Source: Oscillospiraceae bacterium
Lineage (GTDB): Bacteria > Bacillota > Clostridia > Oscillospirales > Ruminococcaceae
DNA: 64,000 nucleotides
Direction of reading: 5' to 3'
Assembly: GCA_017427265.1 (NCBI GenBank)
Contig: JAFRTG010000026.1
Coordinates: 32,651-96,650, forward strand
Under the pieces are notes generated by a model. The model searched no databases. It worked only from the letters and a program-made list of their open reading frames with translations, and was not told the origin of the DNA. Both the position numbers and the translations under genes were made by a program. Below, piece after piece: positions 53,394-61,667 of this stretch (the first letter of the stretch is position 1; the number at the start of each line of letters is the position of its first letter).

Positions 53394-53567
53394 GTGGATA
53401 AGTCGTCAATTCCTATGAATTATCCATGTAAGATGTTTAGAACCCAAAACAGAGATTTGGTAGAAGTTAAAGTTCCATTTATATATTTTGTATTAAATAG
53501 TTATTTTGAGCATAAAGAATTACTTGAAGAATACTTTTCGGATTGTTTAACCAACCAACTTGCTTAA
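53394..53567 (+). CDS. Small hypothetical ORF, 57 aa
   Basis: GTG start at 53394 (or ATG at 53415) to the TAA at 53565. The reading MNYPCKMFRTQNRDLVEVKV, then PFIYFVLNSYFEHKELLEEY has protein-like composition but no strong ribosome site. It may be a short partner of the preceding gene or the tail of a decayed one. Confidence 0.35.
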   Translation: MDKSSIPMNYPCKMFRTQNRDLVEVKVPFIYFVLNSYFEHKELLEEYFSDCLTNQLA

Positions 53568-53594
53568 TCAGTTAACATAGAATATAAATCGCAA

Positions 53595-53625
53595 CAGGCA
53601 GATACTTCAAGTGAGGTATCCGCCT
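53595..53625. terminator. Hairpin terminator between convergent genes of the element
   Basis: Stem CAGGCaGATACtTCA / TGAGGTATCcGCCTG followed by TTTTCG. It is a sequence relative of the hairpin at 52169-52202. Confidence 0.75.
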
Positions 53626-53639
53626 GTTTTCGTATATAT

Positions 53640-54404
53640 TCACTTATAAAACCCGTTTTCATCAGGCTCGCCAAAGCAACTATGGCAAGTATACGGTTCG
53701 GAAATCTCGTTTATCCCGTCAGCGGTCAATTTCAGTTCCCGTGTGATAAACGGGAATATCCTGCAATGACTTATCATTAAAACGCCTATCTTCGGATTCT
53801 CATGGATCACCTTATTGATAAGATTGCTTATATGCCTTGCGTTTACAAAGTCAAGGTTGTTAAGCGGTTCGTCGATAATCAGCAAATCCGAATCTGAACG
53901 GGTTGCGATGACGGAGAATACTTGGAGAAGCCGTTGTTCACCACCGCTGAATTTTCCAGGGCGAGACTTGGCATCGAATATCCGACTATTATCTCCTCGG
54001 CGCGGAAGCCACTCGTCGATAAGGTCATTGACTTCTGAATAGCTCATATAACTGTTAGAATGGGCTTCGCCGCTGTTGCTGATAACATCTCGTACCTGTA
54101 TACGTCCCATTTCAGAGTATTCATCTTTCTGTGGTATATAAGCAATACTCGAACGATACCGCTGGAGTTCAGTATCATCTAACGCCATGATATTTCCGAA
54201 GTTATGGTGAATGATCTCTCCGTCTATCTTCTTTCCCTCTGTTTCCAATCGCATAATACTTTTCAAGATGGAGCTTTTACCGATACCGTTTTCGCCTGAG
54301 AGCAATACTACTTCATCGCTGCCGACTTCAAAGGAAATGTTCTGCATCAATGTCCTCTGTTTGAGCTGTATTGATAGATTCTTTACGCTGATAATACTAT
54401 CCAT
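53640..54404 (-). CDS. ABC transporter ATPase of the toxin-linked operon
   Basis: 254 residues. Walker A LSGENGIGKSSIL, Q-loop region AYIPQKDEYS, signature KFSGGEQRLLQVF, Walker B LLIIDEPLNNLD and H-loop MISHCR. The short single-domain form resembles LolD/MacB-type ATPases. A C-terminal Cys pair (YTCHSCFGE) is unusual. Start at 54404 is set by GGAGG 8 bases upstream; it lies 2 bases after the stop of the preceding permease. Last gene of the six-gene minus-strand operon. Confidence 0.88.
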   Translation of the reverse strand: MDSIISVKNLSIQLKQRTLMQNISFEVGSDEVVLLSGENGIGKSSILKSIMRLETEGKKIDGEIIHHNFGNIMALDDTELQRYRSSIAYIPQKDEYSEMGRIQVRDVISNSGEAHSNSYMSYSEVNDLIDEWLPRRGDNSRIFDAKSRPGKFSGGEQRLLQVFSVIATRSDSDLLIIDEPLNNLDFVNARHISNLINKVIHENPKIGVLMISHCRIFPFITRELKLTADGINEISEPYTCHSCFGEPDENGFYK

Positions 54405-54406
54405 GA

Positions 54407-55399
54407 TTATTTCCTCCATAGCCGCCTGTTGATTATTGCAGTCGCTGTAAATAGTGTTATAAGCTCGATCAACGGTATCCATATTACAAGTATTATTCTG
54501 ATAGCTTTAATATCAACGAATAGGAATACTATGCTTGACAGGGCAAGTGCGATTACTATAGAAACGACTCCTGATTTACATATATAACTGCGATACGCTT
54601 TGTTCAGCTTTTCCTTCTCAAATCCCAGCATTACAAGCCTGCGGAAATTACAAGCTATGCCTTTGCTTAACACACAAGCAGAAATAATCGTAATCGCTAT
54701 AGAAATCAATGAGAAGACCGCTAAATAAGGAATGATGCTCAGAACAACAGAGCGAACCTCGTCATCACGATAAATAATATCCTGCGGTGTGGCTGAACAC
54801 TTTGCCGTAAAATCGTTAATGCTTTCATCGGTGAAGACAACGCAGTTATGTGTGATATGGTCAACATATTCCGCATCATAACCCATAATGATAATACCAT
54901 TACTATGCTTGTTGCCTGTATCTACTCTTACGCACACTGCTTCTGGTATTATCTGTTCAATAGCATATTCACAAACTTCACCAGTTACTATATGCTTTGA
55001 GTACAGCTTATCGCCTAAATGCAGATTGTTTGATTTGGCTATATTCTTTGATACTGCGATTCTATGTGTGCTTAACTCATTTGCGTTCCAATATACAAGG
55101 TCGGTATAAACCGAACTATTGGACTGCATTATAATATCGGCATTAAGGCTTGACTGAGAATCAGCAGCCAGCGCAAAGTCTATGCCTGCATTGAACTGAT
55201 AGTAATCATTTTCAAGAACAGGCTCTTGTGTTGTTACAGAATAGTCATAGTCTGAACGAATAAGCGAATTGAGCTGCATACAGTCCTTGTTTACTGAAAA
55301 AATAAGCACCAATACAAGAAAAAGCGAGATCAGAGTGAATATCGCTAATACAATCGCCGTTCTTCGTGGCTCTGCTTTAAGAGCTATACGATTCTTCAT
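54407..55399 (-). CDS. FtsX-like ABC permease B
   Basis: 330 residues with the MacB/LolC layout: one N-terminal helix (about 15-36, AIVLAIFTLISLFLVLVLIF), a ~190-residue extracytoplasmic domain, then three helices (about 225-320: PYLAVFSLISIAITIISACV, a second after KSGVVSIVIALALSSIVFLF, and IILVIWIPLIELITLF). Such proteins form mechanotransmission exporters that act on lipoproteins or peptides rather than classic channels. It lies 37 bases after permease A and 2 bases before the ATPase gene. Confidence 0.8.
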   Translation of the reverse strand: MKNRIALKAEPRRTAIVLAIFTLISLFLVLVLIFSVNKDCMQLNSLIRSDYDYSVTTQEPVLENDYYQFNAGIDFALAADSQSSLNADIIMQSNSSVYTDLVYWNANELSTHRIAVSKNIAKSNNLHLGDKLYSKHIVTGEVCEYAIEQIIPEAVCVRVDTGNKHSNGIIIMGYDAEYVDHITHNCVVFTDESINDFTAKCSATPQDIIYRDDEVRSVVLSIIPYLAVFSLISIAITIISACVLSKGIACNFRRLVMLGFEKEKLNKAYRSYICKSGVVSIVIALALSSIVFLFVDIKAIRIILVIWIPLIELITLFTATAIINRRLWRK

Positions 55400-55436
55400 T
55401 GTATTATCACCTAACCTCGCTTATCTTATTGAGAAA

Positions 55437-56600
55437 TCAATTATCGTTTGATTTTCTGACTTTTTCTTTTTTGATGATACCCTTTATCATAGAACCGTTC
55501 ATAATAAGGGCAATCAATTCAGCGATTATCGCTGCTGCTGGAATAATAGCAATTTCTATGCTGAGTGCTGATTTCGGAATGTAGTCTGCCGAAGTCTTGA
55601 ACTTATAAAGCATTATAGCCGCATAAGCTACAATAAAGCAGAGAAGCTCACACATGAAGGTCTTGCTGTAGTATGGCTTGACATTCTGCCCCTTGGGTAT
55701 GCAATGCTTTGTAAAATAGCCTTTTTCGCAGCCACGCTTAGACATTACTACATTGAATATGATTATCAAAACCGCCGACAGAGCTGCACCTATGAAGATC
55801 ATAATAGGATTTACTTTTTTGTCAAGGCTGTTCTCCCGAACACGGAAATCCGTGATCTCATTTGCATATCCCGATGACATGATTGCATCATAATGCACCT
55901 GATACTGCTCATCGCTGTCAAAACGGTCACGATCCTTTAATCTGCCCATTGGTCTGTAGTCCTTGGTCAGATAAGCCTGACAAGCGTTATAATCGCTTGC
56001 GGAAATATACATTCCCGAATAGCCGTTGTTCTGAGATTTCTGAACAATGGCTTCTTTTTGCTCGGTGCTTAGTTGTGCAAGGATAGCGCCGTTCTCATAA
56101 ATGCTGTTTGTTTCGTAGATAGCATATATCTTGTATTCTGCGGTTGTGTCACCGATAGAAAATGATACAGTATCGCCTATATCCGTCGAAGTGTCCTTAC
56201 AGAACTGCCAATCCACAATAATCGGATTTTCAAAGTCTGAATCCGACTTCTTGATAAGACGTTTGCTGTTATACATAGTATTATCGACGTTTTCAAAGCG
56301 GTCACTCAGCAGAACTGTTGTTGTCCTCGATTTACCGCCTGCGTTTACAGCAGTTTTTGTCAGGAAGAATGGGAACACTGTATCGATCCCGTTGCTTCCG
56401 GGCAATTCATTTATCTGCTCAAAAGACGGCTCAGGGGCGATAAAGTCAATATTTGTGTTTTTATAAACGCTCTGCGAATTATAGTTATCCGCAATCTGAG
56501 AAATAAACGGGAACACAAACAACAGTCCGGCTACTACAGCAATGACAGCACTCAGGAAGATTGATAATAAGGCTCTGTGCCTGATCCAATAGCCTGTCAT
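55437..56600 (-). CDS. FtsX-like ABC permease A
   Basis: 387 residues. N-terminal helix at about 10-32 (ALLSIFLSAVIAVVAGLLFV), an extracytoplasmic domain of about 230 residues, then helices at about 265-287 (MIFIGAALSAVLIIIFNVVM), 315-332 and 345-370. The C-terminus is basic. The start at 56600 has GGAGG 7 bases upstream and overlaps the stop of the lipoprotein gene (TGATG). It pairs with permease B and the ATPase. Confidence 0.8.
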   Translation of the reverse strand: MTGYWIRHRALLSIFLSAVIAVVAGLLFVFPFISQIADNYNSQSVYKNTNIDFIAPEPSFEQINELPGSNGIDTVFPFFLTKTAVNAGGKSRTTTVLLSDRFENVDNTMYNSKRLIKKSDSDFENPIIVDWQFCKDTSTDIGDTVSFSIGDTTAEYKIYAIYETNSIYENGAILAQLSTEQKEAIVQKSQNNGYSGMYISASDYNACQAYLTKDYRPMGRLKDRDRFDSDEQYQVHYDAIMSSGYANEITDFRVRENSLDKKVNPIMIFIGAALSAVLIIIFNVVMSKRGCEKGYFTKHCIPKGQNVKPYYSKTFMCELLCFIVAYAAIMLYKFKTSADYIPKSALSIEIAIIPAAAIIAELIALIMNGSMIKGIIKKEKVRKSNDN

Positions 56601-57115
56601 CACTCTTCCTCCGTCTTTTCTTCTTTTTTCTCTACAAATATCAGAGTACTCTGCTTGTCATAAGAAGAATCAACATTGTCATCAAATACAAGCGTCATCG
56701 GAACTTCACCAACTGCATTCGGGACAAACTGAATAACACACTCCTGATCAACTGCCGTTTCAGATGCGTTAGCAGTAAACTCGTATGTAGTGACATTGTT
56801 GACTGCATCGAAGTTGGGTGTGATGATCTGACCGTCCATATACTTTGCATCAACATTGTCAATGCTCGGAATAGTGAGAACAACCTTGACCTGAGAGGTC
56901 TTACTCTTATTTGATGTAACTTTAAACTTAACCTTCATATATACAGTATCACCGATCTCATATTCCTTAGTGCCGTCGCCGTAGCTATGACCTTTATCGG
57001 CACTGTAGAAGAAATCAGAAGCGGCAGAATAGGTAGTTTCCCCACAAGCTGTCAGTGTACCCATTGCAAGAGCCGTAACGAGCAGGGCAGAGAGCGTTCT
57101 TTTAATTCTTTTCAT
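56600..57115 (-). CDS. Small lipoprotein of the toxin-exporter operon
   Basis: 171 residues. Lipoprotein signal with lipobox LTAC (Cys about 24), then a beta-rich domain (YEIGDTVYMKVKFKVTSNKS, VKVVLTIPSIDNVDAKYMDG, VPMTLVFDDNVDSSYDKQST) resembling Ig-like or DUF4352-style surface folds, and a Glu/Lys-rich end. AAAGGAG precedes ATG 57115. It sits between the immunity-like gene and the FtsX-like permeases, so it could be the periplasmic-type adaptor or cargo of the ABC machine. Confidence 0.75.
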   Translation of the reverse strand: MKRIKRTLSALLVTALAMGTLTACGETTYSAASDFFYSADKGHSYGDGTKEYEIGDTVYMKVKFKVTSNKSKTSQVKVVLTIPSIDNVDAKYMDGQIITPNFDAVNNVTTYEFTANASETAVDQECVIQFVPNAVGEVPMTLVFDDNVDSSYDKQSTLIFVEKKEEKTEEE

Positions 57116-57163
57116 CTTATATACTCCTTTTCTCATATTGATATTGCCTATAATTGCATACGG

Positions 57164-57544
57164 TCAGAGAATTATATCCTGAATCCCAACTGTCACTTTT
57201 CCGTCCGAAGAAAAGACAACAGCTAATCCATGCTCCAAGTCATAGCGATATTTACACATCATAGCGATTCGTGGATTTTCCTTATCTCGCTTGACAAAAA
57301 GGCATTCAGGCTTGATATAGCTGAATATATTGTCTTTTTTAGTGTTTTCCTCGTCGCTCATGACTTGTTCTCGACAGTAATCCTCTACAATAGACTTTGA
57401 CTGCTCGATCCACTCGGTATGAGATTTGAAGCGCTTTAAGGCTTGAATTTGGGCTTTTGTTACTTCTTCGCCTTCGTAGCAGTCATACTCAACAGGCAGC
57501 GTAAACTTTCTTCCCCAGATAGTTGTCTCTAATGACTCAATCAA
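57164..57544 (-). CDS. Putative immunity protein (DUF6985-like), overlapping the toxin gene
   Basis: 126 residues. It starts at TTG 57544 with AAAGGAG 9 bases upstream, both inside the last codons of the toxin gene, so the two are translationally coupled. Soluble, with WGRKFTLPVEYDCYEGEEVT at the start and CKYRYDLEHGLAVVFSSDGK, then VTVGIQDIIL at the end. That ending is characteristic of a family (DUF6985 as I recall) frequently encoded next to polymorphic toxins. Position directly after a nuclease toxin is the main evidence for immunity. Confidence 0.65.
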   Translation of the reverse strand: MIESLETTIWGRKFTLPVEYDCYEGEEVTKAQIQALKRFKSHTEWIEQSKSIVEDYCREQVMSDEENTKKDNIFSYIKPECLFVKRDKENPRIAMMCKYRYDLEHGLAVVFSSDGKVTVGIQDIIL

Positions 57545-58976
57545 AATCAGACACTCCTTTCTGACCAATCATGGCGTTATATTCTCCGACTCCGCCAAGA
57601 TGCCCAAATCCGGCATTAACTTCAGTCGGTACCAATTGCATTGATTCCATATTGTTCATTTCGTGCCAAGTAAAACCATTACTTGTCCTGTATGTTTCAA
57701 TGTCTCTTGCTGTCCAGCTTTTTCCATCATATTTATTTTTAGTCCAGATTTCTGCAAGAGCCTTATCTGCCTGTTTGAAATTTTGTGTTCTGCTATCAGT
57801 CATATTTGATATTTTTACTTGGGCTTTTTGAACTGATGAAAAATCTGGAACTCCATTTTTGTATGTCACTTTAGCGCCTGCTTTGATCTCGTAAGTTTTT
57901 TCACCAATTTTAATTGTTTTTGATTTATCGTAAATATAATCAGATTTTCCTCTCTCACCAGACCAATGACCGTATTCGTCATTCTTAGGAGTTTGATCTA
58001 TTCTTGCTTTAAGTGTACTATAAGGCGAGTTATACTTTTGATAATAGTCATATCCCTCAGCACCGCCATGAACTGTGCCGATGATAGCACCCCACATATA
58101 TCCGTCAGAAGCATTTTCAATGGCTTTCTCTGCTGATGAAACACCGACTTTTTCCCAGTCAACATTGCTCCAATCTATATCGGATGCATCTGTCGAGGTG
58201 TATGTTTTCACGGCATTATATCCTGCATAAGCTGTTCCTGCTGTTGCAGCTAAGACCGATATGCCAGCTATAACGAGCTTTATTCCTGCTGCTGCTGTGA
58301 TAGTAGTGCTTCCTCCGGAAGGAACAGCAGCCACTAATGATACAATTGAAAGAATAAGACCAGCTGTTGCTGTAGCAAATCCTATGACAGCAGATTTTCT
58401 TCCCGTTTCGTCCAGCTCATCGGTCGCACCAGTCAGTCCACCAAACAGTGTACCTATCGCTGCACCTGTTCCTGCGAATTTCAGCGATTCATCGGCGGCA
58501 GCAACAACAGCACTTGCAATTGGATCAGGTAGTCCTGCTTTCTTTAAGACAACAACAGTTACTATTACACCTGTACCCACAGCCACCTTGGTTAGCACCG
58601 ATTTTATATTGATACCCTCTCCGAAAAGGTGAGTTGTTTGGCTGTTTTCTGCAAAATCTTCAATATGCTCTTGTGGGACATATATGGTTTTACAGCACAT
58701 AACTTCGGTGATAGTTTCTTCTTCAAGCAGAAGCTCGGAAATCTTGTCCTCAGCGAGAACTATTTCTTCCAAATATATCTCAGTTGTTATAAATTCGTGC
58801 AACTCGTTTTCGGTGATTACGTTCTCTATCTCAATATTTTCTGTAACCGTCTGCGGATTTGCATCTGAAATAGTAGGCGTTGGTGGAGAATTTGAACACC
58901 CTACAGACATCAGCAATATGGAGATTACTAATATCAACGATATTACTCTATCTACTATACTTCGCCTGATCATCAT
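57537..58976 (-). CDS. Lipoprotein with C-terminal HNH/EndoVII-like nuclease toxin domain
   Basis: 479 residues. Signal peptide with lipobox SVGC (Cys about 27), then a Glu-rich stretch (about 30-115). A Gly/Ala-rich hydrophobic middle follows (about 125-275) with several possible membrane helices (VLTKVAVGTGVIVTVVVLKK; VIGFATATAGLILSIVSLVA; IKLVIAGISVLAATAGTAYA). The linker contains a predicted beta region (IGEKTYEIKAGAKVTYKNGV). The last ~75 residues have the WHE-type variant of the HNH/EndoVII toxin fold: GFTWHEMNNMESMQLVPTEV, then GHLGGVGEYN. In polymorphic toxins this pattern marks a DNase. GGAGGGG precedes ATG 58976. A separate immunity-like gene overlaps its end. Confidence 0.75.
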   Translation of the reverse strand: MMIRRSIVDRVISLILVISILLMSVGCSNSPPTPTISDANPQTVTENIEIENVITENELHEFITTEIYLEEIVLAEDKISELLLEEETITEVMCCKTIYVPQEHIEDFAENSQTTHLFGEGINIKSVLTKVAVGTGVIVTVVVLKKAGLPDPIASAVVAAADESLKFAGTGAAIGTLFGGLTGATDELDETGRKSAVIGFATATAGLILSIVSLVAAVPSGGSTTITAAAGIKLVIAGISVLAATAGTAYAGYNAVKTYTSTDASDIDWSNVDWEKVGVSSAEKAIENASDGYMWGAIIGTVHGGAEGYDYYQKYNSPYSTLKARIDQTPKNDEYGHWSGERGKSDYIYDKSKTIKIGEKTYEIKAGAKVTYKNGVPDFSSVQKAQVKISNMTDSRTQNFKQADKALAEIWTKNKYDGKSWTARDIETYRTSNGFTWHEMNNMESMQLVPTEVNAGFGHLGGVGEYNAMIGQKGVSDFD

Positions 58977-59058
58977 ATTATCCCCTCCAATATGACTATG
59001 AAACAACGTCCAATATTTTGTTTCTATCGCAGGACAAATTCGATACATATTCATATAT

Positions 59059-59087
59059 ATTATAGCATAAGTCTGAAATAATTTCAA
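59059..59087 (-). promoter_or_regulatory. Promoter of the toxin-exporter operon
   Basis: On the minus strand: TTGAAA (59087-59082), a 17-base spacer and TATAAT (59064-59059). The leader to the toxin start is about 75 bases. No other good promoter is seen before the ATPase gene, consistent with one operon. Confidence 0.7.
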
Positions 59088-59355
59088 TATTTTTATGCAT
59101 AATTTGTCACATTGCTACAATCGTAATACTGTTTTTGTGAAAAGCTACTTTGAATCAAAGGTGTAAAACATATATTGGTATTACAGTTTGCTCAAAAATG
59201 CAAATATCACTATAATAGTAGCTTTTATCAAAGAATGCATCATATCCTTCTTGATTATAACATATTTCGGAGGTTTATTCAATAGAAAACAACATATTTC
59301 CTTTGAGTATAGGTGATTCTTTTTGTTGTATCATAGTAATTAGAGGTGAATTGCT
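59088..59355. other. Divergent region between the toxin operon and the XRE regulator gene
   Basis: About 270 bases, strongly AT-rich, no open frame. It holds the toxin promoter at one end. The XRE protein encoded next door may bind here, but no clear operator palindrome is visible. Confidence 0.45.
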
Positions 59356-59667
59356 ATGACAGAGGATTTTGTTAGGAACAGAATAACTCAGCTCCGACTC
59401 CAAAAGGGCGTATCGGAGTATCAGATGAGCTATGATCTCGGTCATAGCCGTGGATATATCTATAATATTTCATCAGGCAAGTCCTTGCCGCCGCTTTCGG
59501 AGCTTTTTGCAATATGTGATTACTTCGGCATCACGCCTGCGGAATTCTTCGATGACAGCATTTCCAATCCTGAGTTGATACGGAAAGCTGTGGAGGGTAT
59601 GAAACAGCTCGATGACGGAGATCAGTTGATGATTTTGAATCATATCAATAGGCTTTTGAAGAAATAG
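59356..59667 (+). CDS. XRE-family (Cro/CI-type) transcriptional regulator
   Basis: 103 residues. HTH_3 domain at about 8-62 (ITQLRLQKGVSEYQMSYDLG, HSRGYIYNISSGKSLPPLSE, LFAICDYFGITPAEFFDD), followed by a helical tail. Typical of small regulators in ICEs. AGAGGTGAA precedes the ATG. It is divergent from the toxin operon and could regulate it or the transfer genes. Confidence 0.88.
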   Translation: MTEDFVRNRITQLRLQKGVSEYQMSYDLGHSRGYIYNISSGKSLPPLSELFAICDYFGITPAEFFDDSISNPELIRKAVEGMKQLDDGDQLMILNHINRLLKK

Positions 59668-59679
59668 GAGGACGGTTAG

Positions 59680-59871
59680 ATGAACGGATATATAAAACCT
59701 GATTTTGTTCCCGAAGATCCATATCAGAAAGCTCGTAAAGATCTTATACAGGCATTAGAATCGTTTTCTCAGTTGAATCCTCAGCAGAAACAAGCACTGT
59801 TAAACGAGATGTTTCAATATGCTACTTTTCAAAGTTTTTTAGATCAGTATAACAATAATGGAATGAGATAA
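59680..59871 (+). CDS. Small hypothetical protein, 63 aa
   Basis: AGGAGG is 10 bases before the ATG, which is 12 bases after the XRE stop, so the two form a small operon. Helical sequence (ARKDLIQALESFSQLNPQQK, ALLNEMFQYATFQSFLDQYN). No family recognised. Confidence 0.65.
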   Translation: MNGYIKPDFVPEDPYQKARKDLIQALESFSQLNPQQKQALLNEMFQYATFQSFLDQYNNNGMR

Positions 59872-59876
59872 AGTTT

Positions 59877-59907
59877 AAGGAGCGTTACCGCATTGGTAAC
59901 GCTCCTT
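59877..59907. terminator. Bidirectional terminator
   Basis: Perfect 13-bp stem AAGGAGCGTTACC / GGTAACGCTCCTT with a 5-base loop between convergent genes. Confidence 0.8.
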
Positions 59908-59917
59908 ATCTGTCGTA

Positions 59918-60127
59918 TTAGTCCTCGTCCGAGCACTCCTCCAATCCGTGCATAAGCTGAATGTATACGCACTCTGCTCGTTCGTGTTCCTCGCCGTCAG
60001 TAGACATCATAAGTTCAAGGAAATATGTCTTTGCTTCTTCGTAATCCGTCCAGACCTCACGTTTGCCGTTGTAGAAAGTCGTGACCTTGCGTGTTCTCGG
60101 CATTGCCAGTTCAGGTGTTTTTAACAT
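59918..60127 (-). CDS. Small hypothetical protein of the element, 69 aa
   Basis: Begins with MLKTPELAMPRTRKVTTFYN and ends in an acidic tail (LEECSDED). GGAGG precedes the ATG by 11 bases. It follows the relaxase gene by about 140 bases on the same strand. Small proteins of this look are common beside relaxase genes in clostridial elements; function unknown. Confidence 0.65.
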   Translation of the reverse strand: MLKTPELAMPRTRKVTTFYNGKREVWTDYEEAKTYFLELMMSTDGEEHERAECVYIQLMHGLEECSDED

Positions 60128-60266
60128 TGCTTTGTACCTCCAAAAGTCTTATTGTGACTCCATTATATCCGATAAAACTACCGGAGTCCAGCATATCGGG
60201 ATAATTGTAATAATCTTTGTGCAGGGCGCAGCAATATCACAATTATCCCCGGTGCAATGCGCTGTA

Positions 60267-61667
60267 CTATTCAAGATCATTCCGCTTGCGCTTTTTCTGC
60301 TGGTCACGGCTCTGTTCCTGACGGAGATACTGTTCGATCTCTCTTGCCGCCTCGGATAGCTCTCTTGCTTTCTGATCGATAGCTTTGTATTCTGTATTTT
60401 TCTGTACACGTTGTGCAGTCAGATCAGCGATCATCTTCTCGAATTTCTCAACAGAAGGAGCAGTCCTATCGGGATACCATTCCAGAATTTTCTGTGTGAG
60501 CATATGATGCTCGGCAAGTGATTCACTATTTTCCTTTTTGAACTTCTCCTTTTTCCGCCCGCTAAGCGACATATACTCCTGACGTATCGGTTTCACTTCA
60601 CGGTATTTGCGGAGCGTTTCTGCACGTTCTTCAAGCTCCTTGATTTCAGTTGACAGGCGATTAAGTTCCTGCACAAGTGCAAACCTCTTACTGTATGCGG
60701 TAATGCTTGCAGTCTTGGCTTCATCAGCGGTCACGCCGTACTTGGCAAGAGTGTTCAGAGCCTTACTTGTGATCTTCATGTTTTCACGGTCAATGGCATC
60801 ACGGACAAACTTGTTTTCTTCAGCCTTCGGAGTGATAACTCTGACTTTAGTTTTCGGCGTATAAAGCATTATGCCTTTGTACTGAGCAATGCGTCCTTTT
60901 ATCTGCTCAGTTTCATAGAACCAGCCGAGCGTTCTGCTTCGGGTAAACTTGGCTCTCGGATTGTTTTCACGCTGCTGTGCAAGCATAAATTTCAGGTCGA
61001 TCGTGTGTTCGGGATTATACTCGACAAGTATGCCGTATTCGGCGCATTTCAAAAGAAAATCGTCAAAATCCTCGCTGACCTTGACAACCTGATCTATGGC
61101 ATATTTCAGCTTGGCTTTCCATGACAGTCCCTGACGTGACATATCCCATTCCCAATAGCTCTTGCCTTTGGAGTTTTCAGGATGCTGAATAACGGATAGA
61201 TTGTTCTCACTGCATAGTTCGTCTGAGATACGCCGAAGCTCCGCCCAGGCACGGTCTTTCTTATTGCCCTGATTATGTTCAGTTTCAAAAGTCTTGCCCG
61301 TCATCATGTTCGTATTATTCACGATAATATGTGCGTGGATATGTTCATGATCTTCGTGTATGGCAATGACATATTGATACTGCTCCTGCAACAGCCGATG
61401 ACATAGTTCTTCTGCTATCTCCATAGCTCTTTCGGGGGTAACTTCTCCGGGAGAAAAGCTCTGAATTATGTGCTGTGCTTGGGTGGTACTTCGCCCTGTT
61501 CCGAAACGCTGACGGACGGCTCGGAACTGCTCGGCTGCTCGAACGGGTTCTGTCTCGCACATAAAAGACTGGACAAGTGCATGACCTCTGGTCTTATTCC
61601 CGTCCACGATGTATTCAAGGCTGTCGCACACTGAACTCCTGATTGAATGTAATTTAGTAACTGCCAT
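60267..61667 (-). CDS. Relaxase/mobilisation nuclease (MOBP-like)
   Basis: 466 residues. Relaxase domain in the first ~200: LEYIVDGNKTRGHALVQSFM (start region with nicking-Tyr candidates), HIIQSFSPGEVTPERAMEIA (motif II), and the HEDHEHIHAHIIVNNTNMMT metal-binding triad (motif III). The C-terminal ~250 residues are Lys/Glu-rich and coiled-coil. It nicks oriT and leads the strand into the recipient. The N-terminus overlaps the 3' end of mobC by 202 bases in another frame, which is unusually long. Confidence 0.92.
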   Translation of the reverse strand: MAVTKLHSIRSSVCDSLEYIVDGNKTRGHALVQSFMCETEPVRAAEQFRAVRQRFGTGRSTTQAQHIIQSFSPGEVTPERAMEIAEELCHRLLQEQYQYVIAIHEDHEHIHAHIIVNNTNMMTGKTFETEHNQGNKKDRAWAELRRISDELCSENNLSVIQHPENSKGKSYWEWDMSRQGLSWKAKLKYAIDQVVKVSEDFDDFLLKCAEYGILVEYNPEHTIDLKFMLAQQRENNPRAKFTRSRTLGWFYETEQIKGRIAQYKGIMLYTPKTKVRVITPKAEENKFVRDAIDRENMKITSKALNTLAKYGVTADEAKTASITAYSKRFALVQELNRLSTEIKELEERAETLRKYREVKPIRQEYMSLSGRKKEKFKKENSESLAEHHMLTQKILEWYPDRTAPSVEKFEKMIADLTAQRVQKNTEYKAIDQKARELSEAAREIEQYLRQEQSRDQQKKRKRNDLE

